A stretch of 55,939 nucleotides of DNA from CAYPHY01 sp964410625 (lineage in GTDB: Bacteria > Chloroflexota > Anaerolineae > Promineifilales > Promineifilaceae). The stretch spans positions 1-55,939 of the forward strand of contig CAYPHY010000034.1 of assembly GCA_964410625.1 (NCBI GenBank), in the 5' to 3' direction. The notes below the pieces were generated by a model. That model did not search any database. It was not told the origin of the DNA and saw only the letters and a program-made list of their open reading frames with translations. The position numbers and the translations under genes were made by a program. Shown here piece after piece: positions 34,221 through 42,781 of the stretch (positions are counted from its first letter, which is position 1; each line of letters begins with the position of its first letter).

Positions 34221-34240
34221 TTAACCAAGTGGTTGGTTAA
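34221..34240 (-). promoter_or_regulatory. 8-4-8 palindrome at the ribosome-binding site of the small membrane protein
   Basis: TTAACCAA-GTGG-TTGGTTAA is a perfect inverted repeat ending at the AAGGAGG of the gene that starts at 34210. The AACCAA...TTGGTT form resembles TetR-family operators, and binding or an RNA hairpin here would limit expression. Confidence 0.5.
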
Positions 34241-34301
34241 AAACCTCTGAGGTCTAAATCGCAGGTTTTGCCTCGTAATCGTATCAAGACCTCAGAGGTT
34301 T
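34241..34301. repeat. AAACCTCTGAGGTCT inverted repeat
   Basis: The arms 34241-34255 and 34287-34301 are perfect 15-bp complements around a 31-base centre. It follows the stop codon of the SRPBCC gene and may act as its 3' end. A related arm pair is at 19141-19170. Confidence 0.8.
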
Positions 34302-34311
34302 ATTGTGATAA

Positions 34312-35235
34312 TCAATGGGATGGCGAAACGGTCAGGACCCTGGCCACTTTTCGCCTCGCCGGTTGGTAGGCCCACCACAGGCCAACTACCAGCAGCAAGT
34401 CGAGCAGAACCCGCAGCCAGATCGCCGGTTGGACGAAGGTGTGGATGAACAGGGCAAAGACGGCAGCGATGGCGACGATCAGCGGCCGTTGCCACTGTTG
34501 CTGGAACAGATAGAACCCGGCGGCAATCAGCCCACAGGCCAACGCCACCAGCCAGATCGTAATCTCCAGCGATTCAATATAGGCTGGTTCAAAACCGCCC
34601 TCAGCCCGCGTCCTGATCCCTTGCATCATATTTTGCTGCATCAGGAAGCCGCCAACCGACATGACAAAGGTCATCACCGGATTATCTGTGCCAGAGGAGA
34701 TGTCAATATGAAAGCGATTGACCAGGCGCGTTTGTTGGCCGCCATCAACCGGATAGAGTCGCCACAGCCAGACCCAGACGAACGGTTCAGGATTAATTGA
34801 ATCCGCCAGCAGCCATTCACCCGGCCGCACGTCGCGAATCTTCAGCGAACCCTGGATGATCTCCACGCCGGGGGCCGGGTCTTGCCACTCTGGGACGATG
34901 CGGTCGGCGTTGCGGTAGACGACTTTGTAATCATCCGCGCCCATCAACGCCCCGACGCGGTTTTCGATGAAGGTGTAGCTATAAAAACCGCCGCGCGTAT
35001 CGCCCAGTTGGGCGATCCATGGCCAGACGGCTTCCGGCGGCGCGTTAATCGCAATCGCGTTGGTCCAGTTTATCAGCGGCTCAGTGGTTAATTCGTCGCC
35101 CGGTTGGATGCTGTTGACTTCTTCGGCCGTCGCGCCCCACCGTTCAAAAGCAGACAGGAAAAGCGAGAAGGAGAGGATCAACACAGCCAGCAGCAAACCC
35201 AAACCAGCTATGAGGCGAATCAGGAATGTTTTCAT
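34312..35235 (-). CDS. SRPBCC-domain membrane protein
   Basis: A 307-residue protein with an N-terminal membrane helix (LIAGLGLLLAVLILSFSLFL), a START/SRPBCC-like ligand-binding domain (NAIAINAPPEAVWPWIAQLG at about 60-80, continuing to about 220) and three C-terminal membrane helices. The ligand is unknown. The start at 35235 (MKTFLIRLIAG) has GGAG seven bases upstream. The longer frame to 35304 would begin YRLPITDYCLLP, which is just the translation of the TAATCGGTAATCGG repeat and is not protein. Confidence 0.75.
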   Translation of the reverse strand: MKTFLIRLIAGLGLLLAVLILSFSLFLSAFERWGATAEEVNSIQPGDELTTEPLINWTNAIAINAPPEAVWPWIAQLGDTRGGFYSYTFIENRVGALMGADDYKVVYRNADRIVPEWQDPAPGVEIIQGSLKIRDVRPGEWLLADSINPEPFVWVWLWRLYPVDGGQQTRLVNRFHIDISSGTDNPVMTFVMSVGGFLMQQNMMQGIRTRAEGGFEPAYIESLEITIWLVALACGLIAAGFYLFQQQWQRPLIVAIAAVFALFIHTFVQPAIWLRVLLDLLLVVGLWWAYQPARRKVARVLTVSPSH

Positions 35236-35257
35236 TGGATAACTCCATTTGGTAGTA

Positions 35258-35355
35258 GGCAGTAAGCAGTAATCGGTAATCGGTAATCGGTAATCGAATT
35301 CCAATCTCCCAGTCTCCTAGTCTCTTAGTCTCTTAATCTCCAATTACCGATAACC
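35258..35355. repeat. AGTAATCGGTAATCGG and AGTCTCTTAGTCTC words
   Basis: TAATCGGT units (35268-35295) are followed by CTCCTAGTCTCTTAGTCTCTTAATCTCC (35310-35342) and the complement ATTACCGATAACC (35343-35355). This joins two word families in one gap. The sequence touches the stop of the next gene. Confidence 0.8.
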
Positions 35356-35357
35356 AA

Positions 35358-36167
35358 CTACCCCTCCAACCTCGGCCGTCTCGCCGCATTAATCAATAGC
35401 CAGCCACCACCCAGGATCAGCACTAATGGCCACGCCTTGGCAATTTGCGTGCCAACGAGCAGCATCCAGAGGGCCAGTGCCGCAAAAATGGCGGCCGGAT
35501 AAATCGCCCAGCCAGTCGAGCTTTTACCGCGTAGCAACCATATGACAAGAAACGTCAATGAGATGCCGCCAAACATTACCGCGACAAAACTCGCCTCTTG
35601 AAAACCCAAACGGTTAACCGGGGCGATAAAGAGCAGCATCAGCCCGACGCTGGCCACAATGCCGCCGGGGATCAGCGCCCACCAATGCTGGCGATTCATG
35701 GCATAAACGACAAAGAAGGGCAAGGCGACGCTGAAGAGGATGAAGGCAGCCATCAACTCGCCGGAGATAACCTCAGACAGGAGGACGACGGTGGCAATCG
35801 CGGCCGTGATCCAACCGGGGATCAGCGCCCACCAGTTCTCCTTGCGGTTGACCAGGAACCCAACCCAAAACGGCAGCGACACGCAGGCGATGATCAGGCT
35901 TCCCAGATAGTCGCCGTCGAAACCGCGCTCGCCGAGCCAGATGATCGCCGCCAGCCCAGCACCAATGGTGGCTGGAAACAACCAGCCCCACTGCGTGGTC
36001 CCATTGATGAAATAGCTGGCGAAGAACAACAGGCTGGCCGCAGCGAACAACAACGCCCAGACGTCGGCCGATAGGTCGTCAATCAGCCCAACCTGCTCGG
36101 CCAGAAAGAAACCACCCAATAAGACGAGGACAAGGCCCCATACCATATTCAATTGTTTGTGCTTCAT
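35358..36167 (-). CDS. multi-helix membrane protein with internal repeats
   Basis: A 269-residue protein with eight or more hydrophobic segments. A short motif repeats about every 45-50 residues (WGWLFPATIGAG, WWALIPGWITAA, WWALIPGGIVAS, GWAIYPAAIFAA), suggesting four duplicated two-helix units. No family is recognised. The start at 36167 (MKHKQLNMVWG) has a weak AAGGA upstream. The longer frame to 36281 would start within a few bases of the predicted transcription start (about 36288) and is less likely. It lies behind one of the five FNR-like promoters. Confidence 0.65.
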   Translation of the reverse strand: MKHKQLNMVWGLVLVLLGGFFLAEQVGLIDDLSADVWALLFAAASLLFFASYFINGTTQWGWLFPATIGAGLAAIIWLGERGFDGDYLGSLIIACVSLPFWVGFLVNRKENWWALIPGWITAAIATVVLLSEVISGELMAAFILFSVALPFFVVYAMNRQHWWALIPGGIVASVGLMLLFIAPVNRLGFQEASFVAVMFGGISLTFLVIWLLRGKSSTGWAIYPAAIFAALALWMLLVGTQIAKAWPLVLILGGGWLLINAARRPRLEG

Positions 36168-36294
36168 GGTGATAAACCAATCCTTCTCCTGGGGTGAGTC
36201 GCAACAATGGCTACTCAGAGCGGAGATTACTGGCAGCATAGCCCGCCAAAGGCTACGAGCTGTCATTGTGAAAGTACACAATTTGCTAAAGGTA

Positions 36295-36360
36295 AGTGTA
36301 ATCCCTTTATCAGGAGAGCGTGCGTGCTAAATGTCATAAAAGGTGGATGACATCTAGCAG
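36295..36360 (-). promoter_or_regulatory. FNR/CRP-like promoter of the repeat membrane protein
   Basis: On the minus strand the -10 is TACACT (36300-36295). Site 1 is 36324-36337 (GTGCT-AAAT-GTCAT), centred 30.5 bases from the -10. Site 2 is 36347-36360 (ATGAC-ATCT-AGCAG), 23 bp further. Site 2 is degenerate in one half. The arrangement copies that of the FNT and formate dehydrogenase promoters. Confidence 0.5.
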
Positions 36361-36400
36361 AATGTTGCTGGTGTTCGATGGCTGGGCGATAAACAAATAA

Positions 36401-36464
36401 GGACACAAATGAACGTAGATAAACACAGATTGAAAATCCGTGTCATCCGTGTCCATCTGTGTCC
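36401..36464. repeat. GGACACAAATGAACG / CCGTGTCC hairpin word repeat
   Basis: An imperfect inverted repeat directly after the FNT gene stop (minus strand). It is related to the longer perfect copy at 47812-47868. It may serve as the 3' end of the FNT transcript. Confidence 0.75.
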
Positions 36465-36491
36465 TTTTATGACTTCAGGGGTTTATTGACT

Positions 36492-37394
36492 TTATGCTTG
36501 CTTGACTTGCGCCTCCACCTCGGCCGCTGGTCGGGCCACATGGCTCGGCCGCAGGTAAATGAACCAATAGACCAATCCCACCATAAACGCCCCGCCGATG
36601 ATGTTACCAATCGTCACCGGCAGCAGATTGGCGATGAAGAAGTTGCTCCAGGTCAGGTTGGCATAGTCAGCGGCCGTCTTGCCTGCTTGTTCCCAAAAGG
36701 CGGCCGTGGCCCCACCCTTGATGAACAAGCCAACGGGGATGAAGTACATATTGGCGATGCTGTGTTCAAACCCGGCGGCGACAAAGGCGGTGATCGGAAA
36801 GATGATCGCCAGGATTTTGTCTGTCGTCGTCCGCGCACTCATGCACAGCCAGACCGCCAGACAGACCAACGCATTACAGAAGATGCCTAACACAATCGCC
36901 TGGGTGAAGCCCAAGCTGACCTTGGTCTGCGCGATGTTCAGTGCGTTTTGGCCGATGGCTCCGTTACCAAAGAGGTACTGCCCACTGAGAAACATCATAT
37001 AGGCTGTAGCGATGGAGCCAACGAAGTTACCGGCGTAGACGATCACCCAGTTGCGTAGCATCCGCCCGGTGGAGACTTTGCCCCCGGCCCAGGCCATGAC
37101 GATTAAATTGTTGCCCGTGAACAGTTCCGCCCCGGCCACTACCACGAGAATGAGGCCCAGACTAAAGACCAGTCCGCCGAGCAACTTGCCCACGCCAAAG
37201 GGCAAGACGCCACTCGCCCCGGCCGTCGCCGTCGTCGCAAAAATCGCGCCCATCGCAATAAACGCCCCGGCCAGCACAGCCAGCGAAAACATCTTCACCC
37301 CATCCAGGTTAGCCTTGGTCATCCCGGCATTTTCCGCCTTTTGCGCCATCGCCGGAGGCAGGAAAGCATCAAATGAAAAACTGTTTTGTTCCAT
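36492..37394 (-). CDS. formate/nitrite transporter (FNT) family channel
   Basis: A 300-residue pentameric-channel homologue (FocA/NirC family) with six membrane helices. Conserved parts are GAELFTGNNLI (first half-helix region), NWVIVYAGNFVGS, and the central-His segment AAGFEHSIANMYFIP. The His matches FocA His209 and the length is typical. It probably exports or imports formate across the inner membrane, given the formate dehydrogenase 8 kb away under a matching promoter. Nitrite cannot be excluded. SD-like AGGAGATAAC and AAGGAT lie upstream. It is a single-gene unit. Confidence 0.9.
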   Translation of the reverse strand: MEQNSFSFDAFLPPAMAQKAENAGMTKANLDGVKMFSLAVLAGAFIAMGAIFATTATAGASGVLPFGVGKLLGGLVFSLGLILVVVAGAELFTGNNLIVMAWAGGKVSTGRMLRNWVIVYAGNFVGSIATAYMMFLSGQYLFGNGAIGQNALNIAQTKVSLGFTQAIVLGIFCNALVCLAVWLCMSARTTTDKILAIIFPITAFVAAGFEHSIANMYFIPVGLFIKGGATAAFWEQAGKTAADYANLTWSNFFIANLLPVTIGNIIGGAFMVGLVYWFIYLRPSHVARPAAEVEAQVKQA

Positions 37395-37428
37395 GTGAAT
37401 ATCCTTTGAAGTTATCTCCTATAAAAAT

Positions 37429-37475
37429 AGTTACGCGGATGACGTAGATAAAACGCGAATTACGCAGATTTTTCA
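37429..37475. repeat. GTTACGCGGATGACG word repeat in the FNT leader
   Basis: Units of TACGCGGATGACG, ACGCGAATTACGCAGAT. The same family is at 48-95, 8510-8540, 50964-51012 and 55845-55886. It lies within the predicted untranslated leader of the FNT mRNA. Confidence 0.75.
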
Positions 37476-37517
37476 TTGACCATGATTCGTCATCGCACAT
37501 GACAACTTCTGAAAAAC

Positions 37518-37583
37518 AGTGTAAGCGAGGAAGATTTATTGCTGGCAGTGACAGAATTCACCTCTTTGGCTGTTAGATGTCAC
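37518..37583 (-). promoter_or_regulatory. FNR/CRP-like promoter of the FNT gene
   Basis: On the minus strand the -10 is TACACT (37523-37518). Site 1 is GTGAC-AGAA-TTCAC (37548-37561), centred 31.5 bases from the -10, i.e. near -42 from the start. Site 2, with half GTCAC at 37579-37583, is 22 bp further upstream and degenerate in the other half. The predicted start is near 37511, giving a leader of about 117 bases. Confidence 0.6.
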
Positions 37584-37615
37584 CTCAGGATTAGGGTTCC
37601 TTCTGGCAGAATGAA

Positions 37616-37646
37616 ATACCCGGCCTCGCTGTTTGAAGCCGGGTAT
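37616..37646 (-). terminator. second hairpin after the secreted protein gene
   Basis: Stem ATACCCGGC / GCCGGGTAT with a 13-base loop, followed on the minus strand by TTTCATT. A back-up terminator. Confidence 0.55.
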
Positions 37647-37660
37647 CTAAAAAGCAAGCT

Positions 37661-37690
37661 TATGGTCAGGCTAAGAATAGCCTGACCATA
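37661..37690 (-). terminator. terminator after the first PPC-repeat secreted protein
   Basis: A perfect 12-bp stem TATGGTCAGGCT / AGCCTGACCATA with a 6-base loop, 10 bp after the stop codon. TTTTT follows 7 bases later on the minus strand. Confidence 0.75.
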
Positions 37691-37699
37691 GGTGATAGC

Positions 37700-40021
37700 T
37701 TACGGTTGCCAGACCGGGCCAATGGAGAGGGCGTCAATTGGCTTGTTGGTCAGCAGCGGGGCCTGCTGCGCGGCCGACCACAAATACCAATATGAGTGAT
37801 CCAGGCGCAACACATCCTTCGGGCCACCTTTCACACCGTCCACCTTCCATGTCCCCGGCAGCGCGACCAGTGCGGCGGGCCAATCGTAATCAAAGTAACC
37901 CACTTGCGGAACCATGGTCAGCGAACCCAGGTTCTCAGCGGCCATACCGCTGAGTATCGAACCATCCAGGTAAAGTTGCCACGTCCCCTGCACCGGCTGT
38001 CCGGTCGAAGTTTGATCGAAGGCGATCAAATCCTCGTTGGCAAAAGCCACGTTGCCACCATCCGTCTTAGGCACATTGCCCGAACCGGTCGTGCTAATTA
38101 GCAGACGTGAACCGGCCGCCGGATAAGGTTCCTCCCAGGCGATGGCGTCTATTTTCTCCCCGGCCTTGGTTAGCCCCACGTCGGCCCCCTTCAGATAGAA
38201 GGAGAAGGTTCCTTGCGTATTTGCGCCCAGTTGCGTCGGGGTGAAGCGCAGGATGTCGTGAGGTTTCACCGTGCCGAGGTTGGCGACCTTCTGCGCCTTC
38301 TGCAGTGTGATCAGCAAGCGATCGGCCGATGTCCACTCAAAAGCGTTGATGTTCTGTGTAATGCCCACATCTGACGCGTCGAAGACCAGCACCCATTGGC
38401 CGGTAGCCGGATCGCGGGTGGCGATGTCGCCGCGCTTGATCGCTGCGTTGCCACCCAACTTGTCGGCCGTTGCGCTGACATAGAGGCTGTGCGTCTGCTT
38501 CAGGCTCAGCTCATACGAACCGCCACCGGTTCCATAGGGATAGCAATAGTTATAGTCGTCTATGACGAGATAGTAGGCGCCATCGGCCGGTAAGAGATAA
38601 TTGATCTCCGCGAAATAGCCATCATAGTCGCCATCACTAGCCAGCAACTTCATATTTTTGTCATAGAGTCCCAACCAGGGGCCTTCTACCCCACCAAAAC
38701 CACCATCCACTATGATCTGTACTACCTCTCCGGCACGCCCCTGGAAGCGGAACCAATCTGCATCATGGCCTGGATAGAGCCTGTCGGATACCTCGTCGCC
38801 ATAGGCAATCGGCCGTGCCAATGCCTGGCCCTCATCCGGTTCATTCGCATCAGGTATGATCAGGATCAGGGTGTAGTCACCACCCCAGGGTTCATCATCG
38901 GCGTATTCGACCTTTAAGTAATAAACGCCGGTTGTTGGTAGCGTAACGATCTTTGACTCCAACCACCGCGCCTGAGCGATGACGTTTTGGTCTGCATCAA
39001 GCAGCGTCACCAGGCTCTTTACCAGCCCATCGTAGCCGCACCCTTCCACATCACCAAACTGGATACGGTCGCCAACCCAGCCGTTGAACTTGAAGTAATC
39101 CACATCGTCAGTCGAGCTGAAACTGCCACCGCTCCTGGTGTTGTAGCCGATTAATTCTGCTTCGGCCGGGGTGTTATTCGGTTCAATGTCGTCAATGCCA
39201 CCGGCACTACGGTGAACATAGTAAGTTCCAGAGCCACCTGTGGTTTGTACACGAAGGTAATAAGCGGCATCAGCAGGGAGAATGACCTTCAGCTCAGCGT
39301 ATTCGTCTGAACTGTTGAACTCGCCTAGCAATGTCCCGGCACTGTCGAACACAGCCAGCGACGGCTTGAAAGTGGTCGGAAAATCATCATTCTGTGCATG
39401 AAAGTTCACCGCCTGGTTGCGCATACCGGTGAACTTGAAGAAGTCGCTGTCATTTGCCGGATCGATTGCGCCATAGACCAAGCCGGTAAAGTCCTGTGCA
39501 GTAGCGCGAGTGTCGTTTGGCTCTATCTCGATCTGCTCTCTCTGCTCAACAATCAGGTCATAGAGAGTTGTCGGATCGCTTGTTCCGGCACAGGGTTGAA
39601 CACGGAGATAGAAATCGGCCGTCGCTGGCAGCATGACCTCAAAGTCAACGGCGTTCCCCCCGCCGCACATGTCATCAGTCGCCAGCACCGCACCACTGTT
39701 GTCCAGGACGGCCAGCATCAGCCGTAGAGGGGAAAGCCCATCAACATAGAGATTCGGCCGGATCACTTGCCCGGCGAGGACATCCACGCGATAGAAGTCC
39801 ACATCGGTTGTGGGATCAATCGTCGCCTGGAGATATTCATTCCAGCCAATCGGGGTTGCCGTCGCGTGGCTGTTGTTCGGTTCATAGGGATCGACCGCAT
39901 TGACGGCTGTTATTTCATCCGTGTCGGCCGCTGCTGAAGGCACGGCCGCCAGCGCACCCGGCAGCATGGCCGCCAGTAGCGCCAGTATCAAAAGCACACT
40001 AATTGCTCGTTTGACGTTCAT
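37700..40021 (-). CDS. secreted PPC-repeat protein with C-terminal 'DGSDVGL' repeat domain (paralogue 1)
   Basis: A 773-residue secreted protein with a Sec signal peptide (ISVLLILALLAAMLPGALA). Residues about 50-500 hold four bacterial pre-peptidase C-terminal (PPC)-like beta domains; each starts with EPNNSHATATPI- or EPNDTRATAQDF-type sequence and has DVDFYRVD and YYLRV strands. Residues about 520-773 hold three to four copies of a 60-70-residue repeat (VFDASDVGIT, YLKGADVGLTKAGEKIDAI, YLDGSILSGM) spaced by LLISTTGSGNVP and NEDLIAFD. No catalytic domain is seen. The start at 40021 has GAGGAGATAAAA. Two upstream genes share the C-terminal domain. Confidence 0.8.
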   Translation of the reverse strand: MNVKRAISVLLILALLAAMLPGALAAVPSAAADTDEITAVNAVDPYEPNNSHATATPIGWNEYLQATIDPTTDVDFYRVDVLAGQVIRPNLYVDGLSPLRLMLAVLDNSGAVLATDDMCGGGNAVDFEVMLPATADFYLRVQPCAGTSDPTTLYDLIVEQREQIEIEPNDTRATAQDFTGLVYGAIDPANDSDFFKFTGMRNQAVNFHAQNDDFPTTFKPSLAVFDSAGTLLGEFNSSDEYAELKVILPADAAYYLRVQTTGGSGTYYVHRSAGGIDDIEPNNTPAEAELIGYNTRSGGSFSSTDDVDYFKFNGWVGDRIQFGDVEGCGYDGLVKSLVTLLDADQNVIAQARWLESKIVTLPTTGVYYLKVEYADDEPWGGDYTLILIIPDANEPDEGQALARPIAYGDEVSDRLYPGHDADWFRFQGRAGEVVQIIVDGGFGGVEGPWLGLYDKNMKLLASDGDYDGYFAEINYLLPADGAYYLVIDDYNYCYPYGTGGGSYELSLKQTHSLYVSATADKLGGNAAIKRGDIATRDPATGQWVLVFDASDVGITQNINAFEWTSADRLLITLQKAQKVANLGTVKPHDILRFTPTQLGANTQGTFSFYLKGADVGLTKAGEKIDAIAWEEPYPAAGSRLLISTTGSGNVPKTDGGNVAFANEDLIAFDQTSTGQPVQGTWQLYLDGSILSGMAAENLGSLTMVPQVGYFDYDWPAALVALPGTWKVDGVKGGPKDVLRLDHSYWYLWSAAQQAPLLTNKPIDALSIGPVWQP

Positions 40022-40061
40022 TTTTATCTCCTCATTTGGATTCTCCATCGAATGTGGTTTC

Positions 40062-40094
40062 TGGTGGGCTGCCATTGCAGATGGCAGCCCACCA
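40062..40094 (-). repeat. perfect 14-bp hairpin between paralogues 1 and 2
   Basis: TGGTGGGCTGCCAT / ATGGCAGCCCACCA with a 5-base loop and no T-run. It lies between the stop of paralogue 2 and the start of paralogue 1, and could attenuate or separate the two messages. Confidence 0.8.
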
Positions 40095-40119
40095 ACTATT
40101 TATCAGCGATTACAAAGTG

Positions 40120-42447
40120 TTAAGGAGTTAAGGCCGGCCCGTCGGCCAGCGCGTCAATCGGCTTATTGGTCAAGGCCTGGACCGCCAGGCTGCTGGGGCC
40201 ACTGTCCCAGCCGAACAACACGTCCAACGGCCCGCCCTTGATGCCGTTAATCACAAAGCTGTCCTTCATCGTCATCAGCCAGCGGCTGGGACGATGACTC
40301 TGGCGTTCGATCAGGTCAACCGCGTTCAGGTTTTCAGATGCCACGCCCGGCACGTTCGAGCCGTTCCACTCCATGTGCCACGTACCTTGCGAGTTCTGGC
40401 CGAATTGGACGGCGTCGAAGACGATTAAATCTTCGTCAGCGACTTTCAGCGCACCGCCGCTGGTTCGCGGAACAGAGGCGGAACCACTGGTGCTGATAAT
40501 CAGCACCGGCTCGTCTGTATAGTCGCTGTAGTACAGCGTTATCGCGTCAATCTTCTCGCCCGCCGTCGTCAGCCCGACATCGGAGCCGTCGAGATACCAT
40601 TGGAAGGCACCGGCCGTGTTTGCGCCGAGCGACGTTGGCACGAAGTGGATGATGTCCTGCGGCATCACCTTGCCCAGGCCAGGGACGGTCTGTGCCGCGC
40701 CGAGGCTGAGCAGCAACGTGCCGTTAGGCATTGCTTCTAGTGCAACCACGTCTTTGGTGATGCCTACATCAGAAGCGTCAAAGACCAACGTCCATTGGCC
40801 GGTGAGCAGGTCACGGGTGGCGACGTCCTGTTGCTTGATACTCTTGTTTCCGCCCAGCGCGTTCACATCGGCGCTGACGTAGAGGTTGCGGCCGATGCTT
40901 AGATGATAGGTTGTTGGATAGTACCAACACACCCCGTCTTGCCAGTGGCATAGATGTTGAATCTCAAGGTAATAGATACCATCTCTAGGTAGAACGTTTG
41001 CTTCCAAGAGAATGCCGTTGGCATCGTAGAGGTGGATGAAATCTTCTCCTGCCTGATTGGTGATCGTGTTAACGTCAATCACTGTACCGGCTCGACCCTC
41101 GAAGCGATACCAGTCTCTGTCTCGGTGCGGATACCAATCCGCATAGATCGGCTCGCCCAGTTGCACAGGTGTAGCTGTTGCCAGTGTATCGTTTGGCTCG
41201 TCACCAGTCCGCAACATCAACAGGAATCCATACCCAAACCAGCAATAGGTTCCGGTGCAGTTGGGATTGTTAGCCATAACCTTAATCAAGTAGACACCGG
41301 TTGAAGGAAGCGTAACAGGCACTGTGGGGTCGGTGGCCAGCAGGTTCATCGCCGGGTCATACAATTGAAGATCGACCGAACTGTTATAGAAAAGAGAGTT
41401 GGTGAGTAAGACGCTATCACCTTCTCGCCCGTCAAAGCGGTAGTAATCGGCCGGATCTTCTAGCATGTGGACTTCACCGCCTGGAATAAAATCATCCTGA
41501 TAGAAACAGCCTCCTCCGATACAAGTGTCATAGTGGATAATCGTCGCCTGGGGGAGTGTGTCGTTCGGTTCAACTTCGCCCATCGAATCGTAGTAGCGAA
41601 TCCAGAGAGAATAATCGCCACTACCATTAGGATGGTCGGCCGCGCGAACCCGCAAGTAGTAGGTACCGTCGGCTGGTGGAACGTAAGCGCGACAATCATA
41701 CCCTGGACCACAGGTTGTTGGTATCTCGGATACTGGGCTTCCGTCTGAGTTTAAGATGGAGAGTTGGAAGGAAGAGGTTAGCCAAACTGAGATGACCTGG
41801 CGGGCGACTGCTTGGATACTGTAAAAGTCGGTGTCCCCTGGCGCGTCAATCGCCTCGTAGTAGTAGTCGTTCGGCTCGCCATCATAACTATCAAGTAAGC
41901 GGGGGTCAACCGGCGTTGCCGTTGAACGCGTGTCGTTCGGTTCTTGCTCAATGGGTGTGCCACGCAATGAAAGCCAATAAGCTTCGTTGATGTCGAGCGT
42001 TCCCGTGCAGGCCTTGACGCGCAGATAGTAGACGCCCATCGTCAGGACTCGCTCCAGGCTCGCCAGCGAATCAGGCCCGTCTCCAATGTCGCAGCCGGTG
42101 TCCTCAGTCAACAAGACGCCGCTGGCATCATAGAGGGCGAGTTGGACGCGCAAGGGTGACGTAGAATCGTAGTAAATGCCGACGTCCCCCCAGAAATCGT
42201 AGGCCGTCGCGGCCGTTAGCTTGTAATAATCCACATCGGCCGCACTCAGTAGATAACCGGAGTAACCCCAGTCCATCATCACTTCAGTGGCCGTTGCCAG
42301 CGTGTCATTTGGCTCACCAGGGATAAAGGAGGTCGCAGCCACAGACTGGCTTGCCTCCGCTGATTGGAGGTCGGTCTGCGCCGCGGCCGTCCCGACCACC
42401 AGCAGCACGAGAATCAAAACAAAACTGAGTAGTCGTTTGGCGTTCAT
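40120..42447 (-). CDS. secreted PPC-repeat protein with C-terminal 'DGSDVGL' repeat domain (paralogue 2)
   Basis: A 775-residue paralogue of the preceding protein with the same layout. A signal peptide (LLSFVLILVLLVVGTAAA) precedes PPC-like domains opening with EPNDTLATATEV, EPNDTRSTATPV, EPNDTLPQATII and EPNDTLATATPV, then the C-terminal repeats (VFDASDVGITKDV, YLDGSDVGLTTAGEKIDAI, EWNGSNVPGV) with ILIISTSGSASVP and DEDLIVFD between them. The acidic DxD-rich loops suggest calcium binding (inference). It lacks a protease domain. A two-site FNR-like promoter lies 224-288 bp upstream. Confidence 0.8.
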   Translation of the reverse strand: MNAKRLLSFVLILVLLVVGTAAAQTDLQSAEASQSVAATSFIPGEPNDTLATATEVMMDWGYSGYLLSAADVDYYKLTAATAYDFWGDVGIYYDSTSPLRVQLALYDASGVLLTEDTGCDIGDGPDSLASLERVLTMGVYYLRVKACTGTLDINEAYWLSLRGTPIEQEPNDTRSTATPVDPRLLDSYDGEPNDYYYEAIDAPGDTDFYSIQAVARQVISVWLTSSFQLSILNSDGSPVSEIPTTCGPGYDCRAYVPPADGTYYLRVRAADHPNGSGDYSLWIRYYDSMGEVEPNDTLPQATIIHYDTCIGGGCFYQDDFIPGGEVHMLEDPADYYRFDGREGDSVLLTNSLFYNSSVDLQLYDPAMNLLATDPTVPVTLPSTGVYLIKVMANNPNCTGTYCWFGYGFLLMLRTGDEPNDTLATATPVQLGEPIYADWYPHRDRDWYRFEGRAGTVIDVNTITNQAGEDFIHLYDANGILLEANVLPRDGIYYLEIQHLCHWQDGVCWYYPTTYHLSIGRNLYVSADVNALGGNKSIKQQDVATRDLLTGQWTLVFDASDVGITKDVVALEAMPNGTLLLSLGAAQTVPGLGKVMPQDIIHFVPTSLGANTAGAFQWYLDGSDVGLTTAGEKIDAITLYYSDYTDEPVLIISTSGSASVPRTSGGALKVADEDLIVFDAVQFGQNSQGTWHMEWNGSNVPGVASENLNAVDLIERQSHRPSRWLMTMKDSFVINGIKGGPLDVLFGWDSGPSSLAVQALTNKPIDALADGPALTP

Positions 42448-42670
42448 TTTTGCCCTCTCATCTAACCTATTGGTCAGATGCAGTCATACCCGTTTGTTCA
42501 CGAGTATGCTCATAGACTGATTCACCAGGCACGGGGTAAATGGGTCTGAGGGTTGGTCAGGGGTGGGAGCAGCGAGCGTCTAGGAATCAGCACTTGCGCT
42601 CAAATATTGAGGAGTCAATCAACATTATCCTCCTATGGTTAGTTTACGCACCTTCCGGCCGCCTGGTTGT
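42448..42670. other. leader region of paralogue 2
   Basis: About 220 bases between the predicted transcription start and the ATG. I see no gene and no strong repeat beyond a GTTCACGAGTATGCTCATAG stretch; the mRNA leader is unusually long. Confidence 0.4.
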
Positions 42671-42735
42671 GTTTTATTTCACAGTGGCGGCCGAAAGGTG
42701 ATAAAGATCACGGAGAAAAAGGTGACAGATGTCAC
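42671..42735 (-). promoter_or_regulatory. FNR/CRP-like promoter of paralogue 2
   Basis: On the minus strand the -10 is TAAAAC (42676-42671). Site 1 is GTGAT-AAAG-ATCAC (42698-42711), a perfect 5-4-5 palindrome centred 28.5 bases from the -10. Site 2 is GTGAC-AGAT-GTCAC (42722-42735), also perfect, 24 bp further upstream. The predicted start is near 42664. Confidence 0.65.
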
Positions 42736-42781
42736 TTACATCGAGGGTGGCGAAACCTGGTTTCTGTCCCTCACAAAGTTG

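Noticed and set aside
34312..35304. Longer N-termini starting at 35304, 36281, 40075, 45109, 51013 and 53254
   Set aside because: In each case the extra codons come from repeat or leader DNA, and a start with a better ribosome-binding site or the family start lies inside.
37395..37600. Sigma-54 promoter with upstream enhancer sites before the FNT gene
   Set aside because: The paired sites at 150-190 bp from the ATG suggested this, but no GG-N10-GC element was found, and the 5-4-5 sites sit at class II distance from a -10 hexamer.
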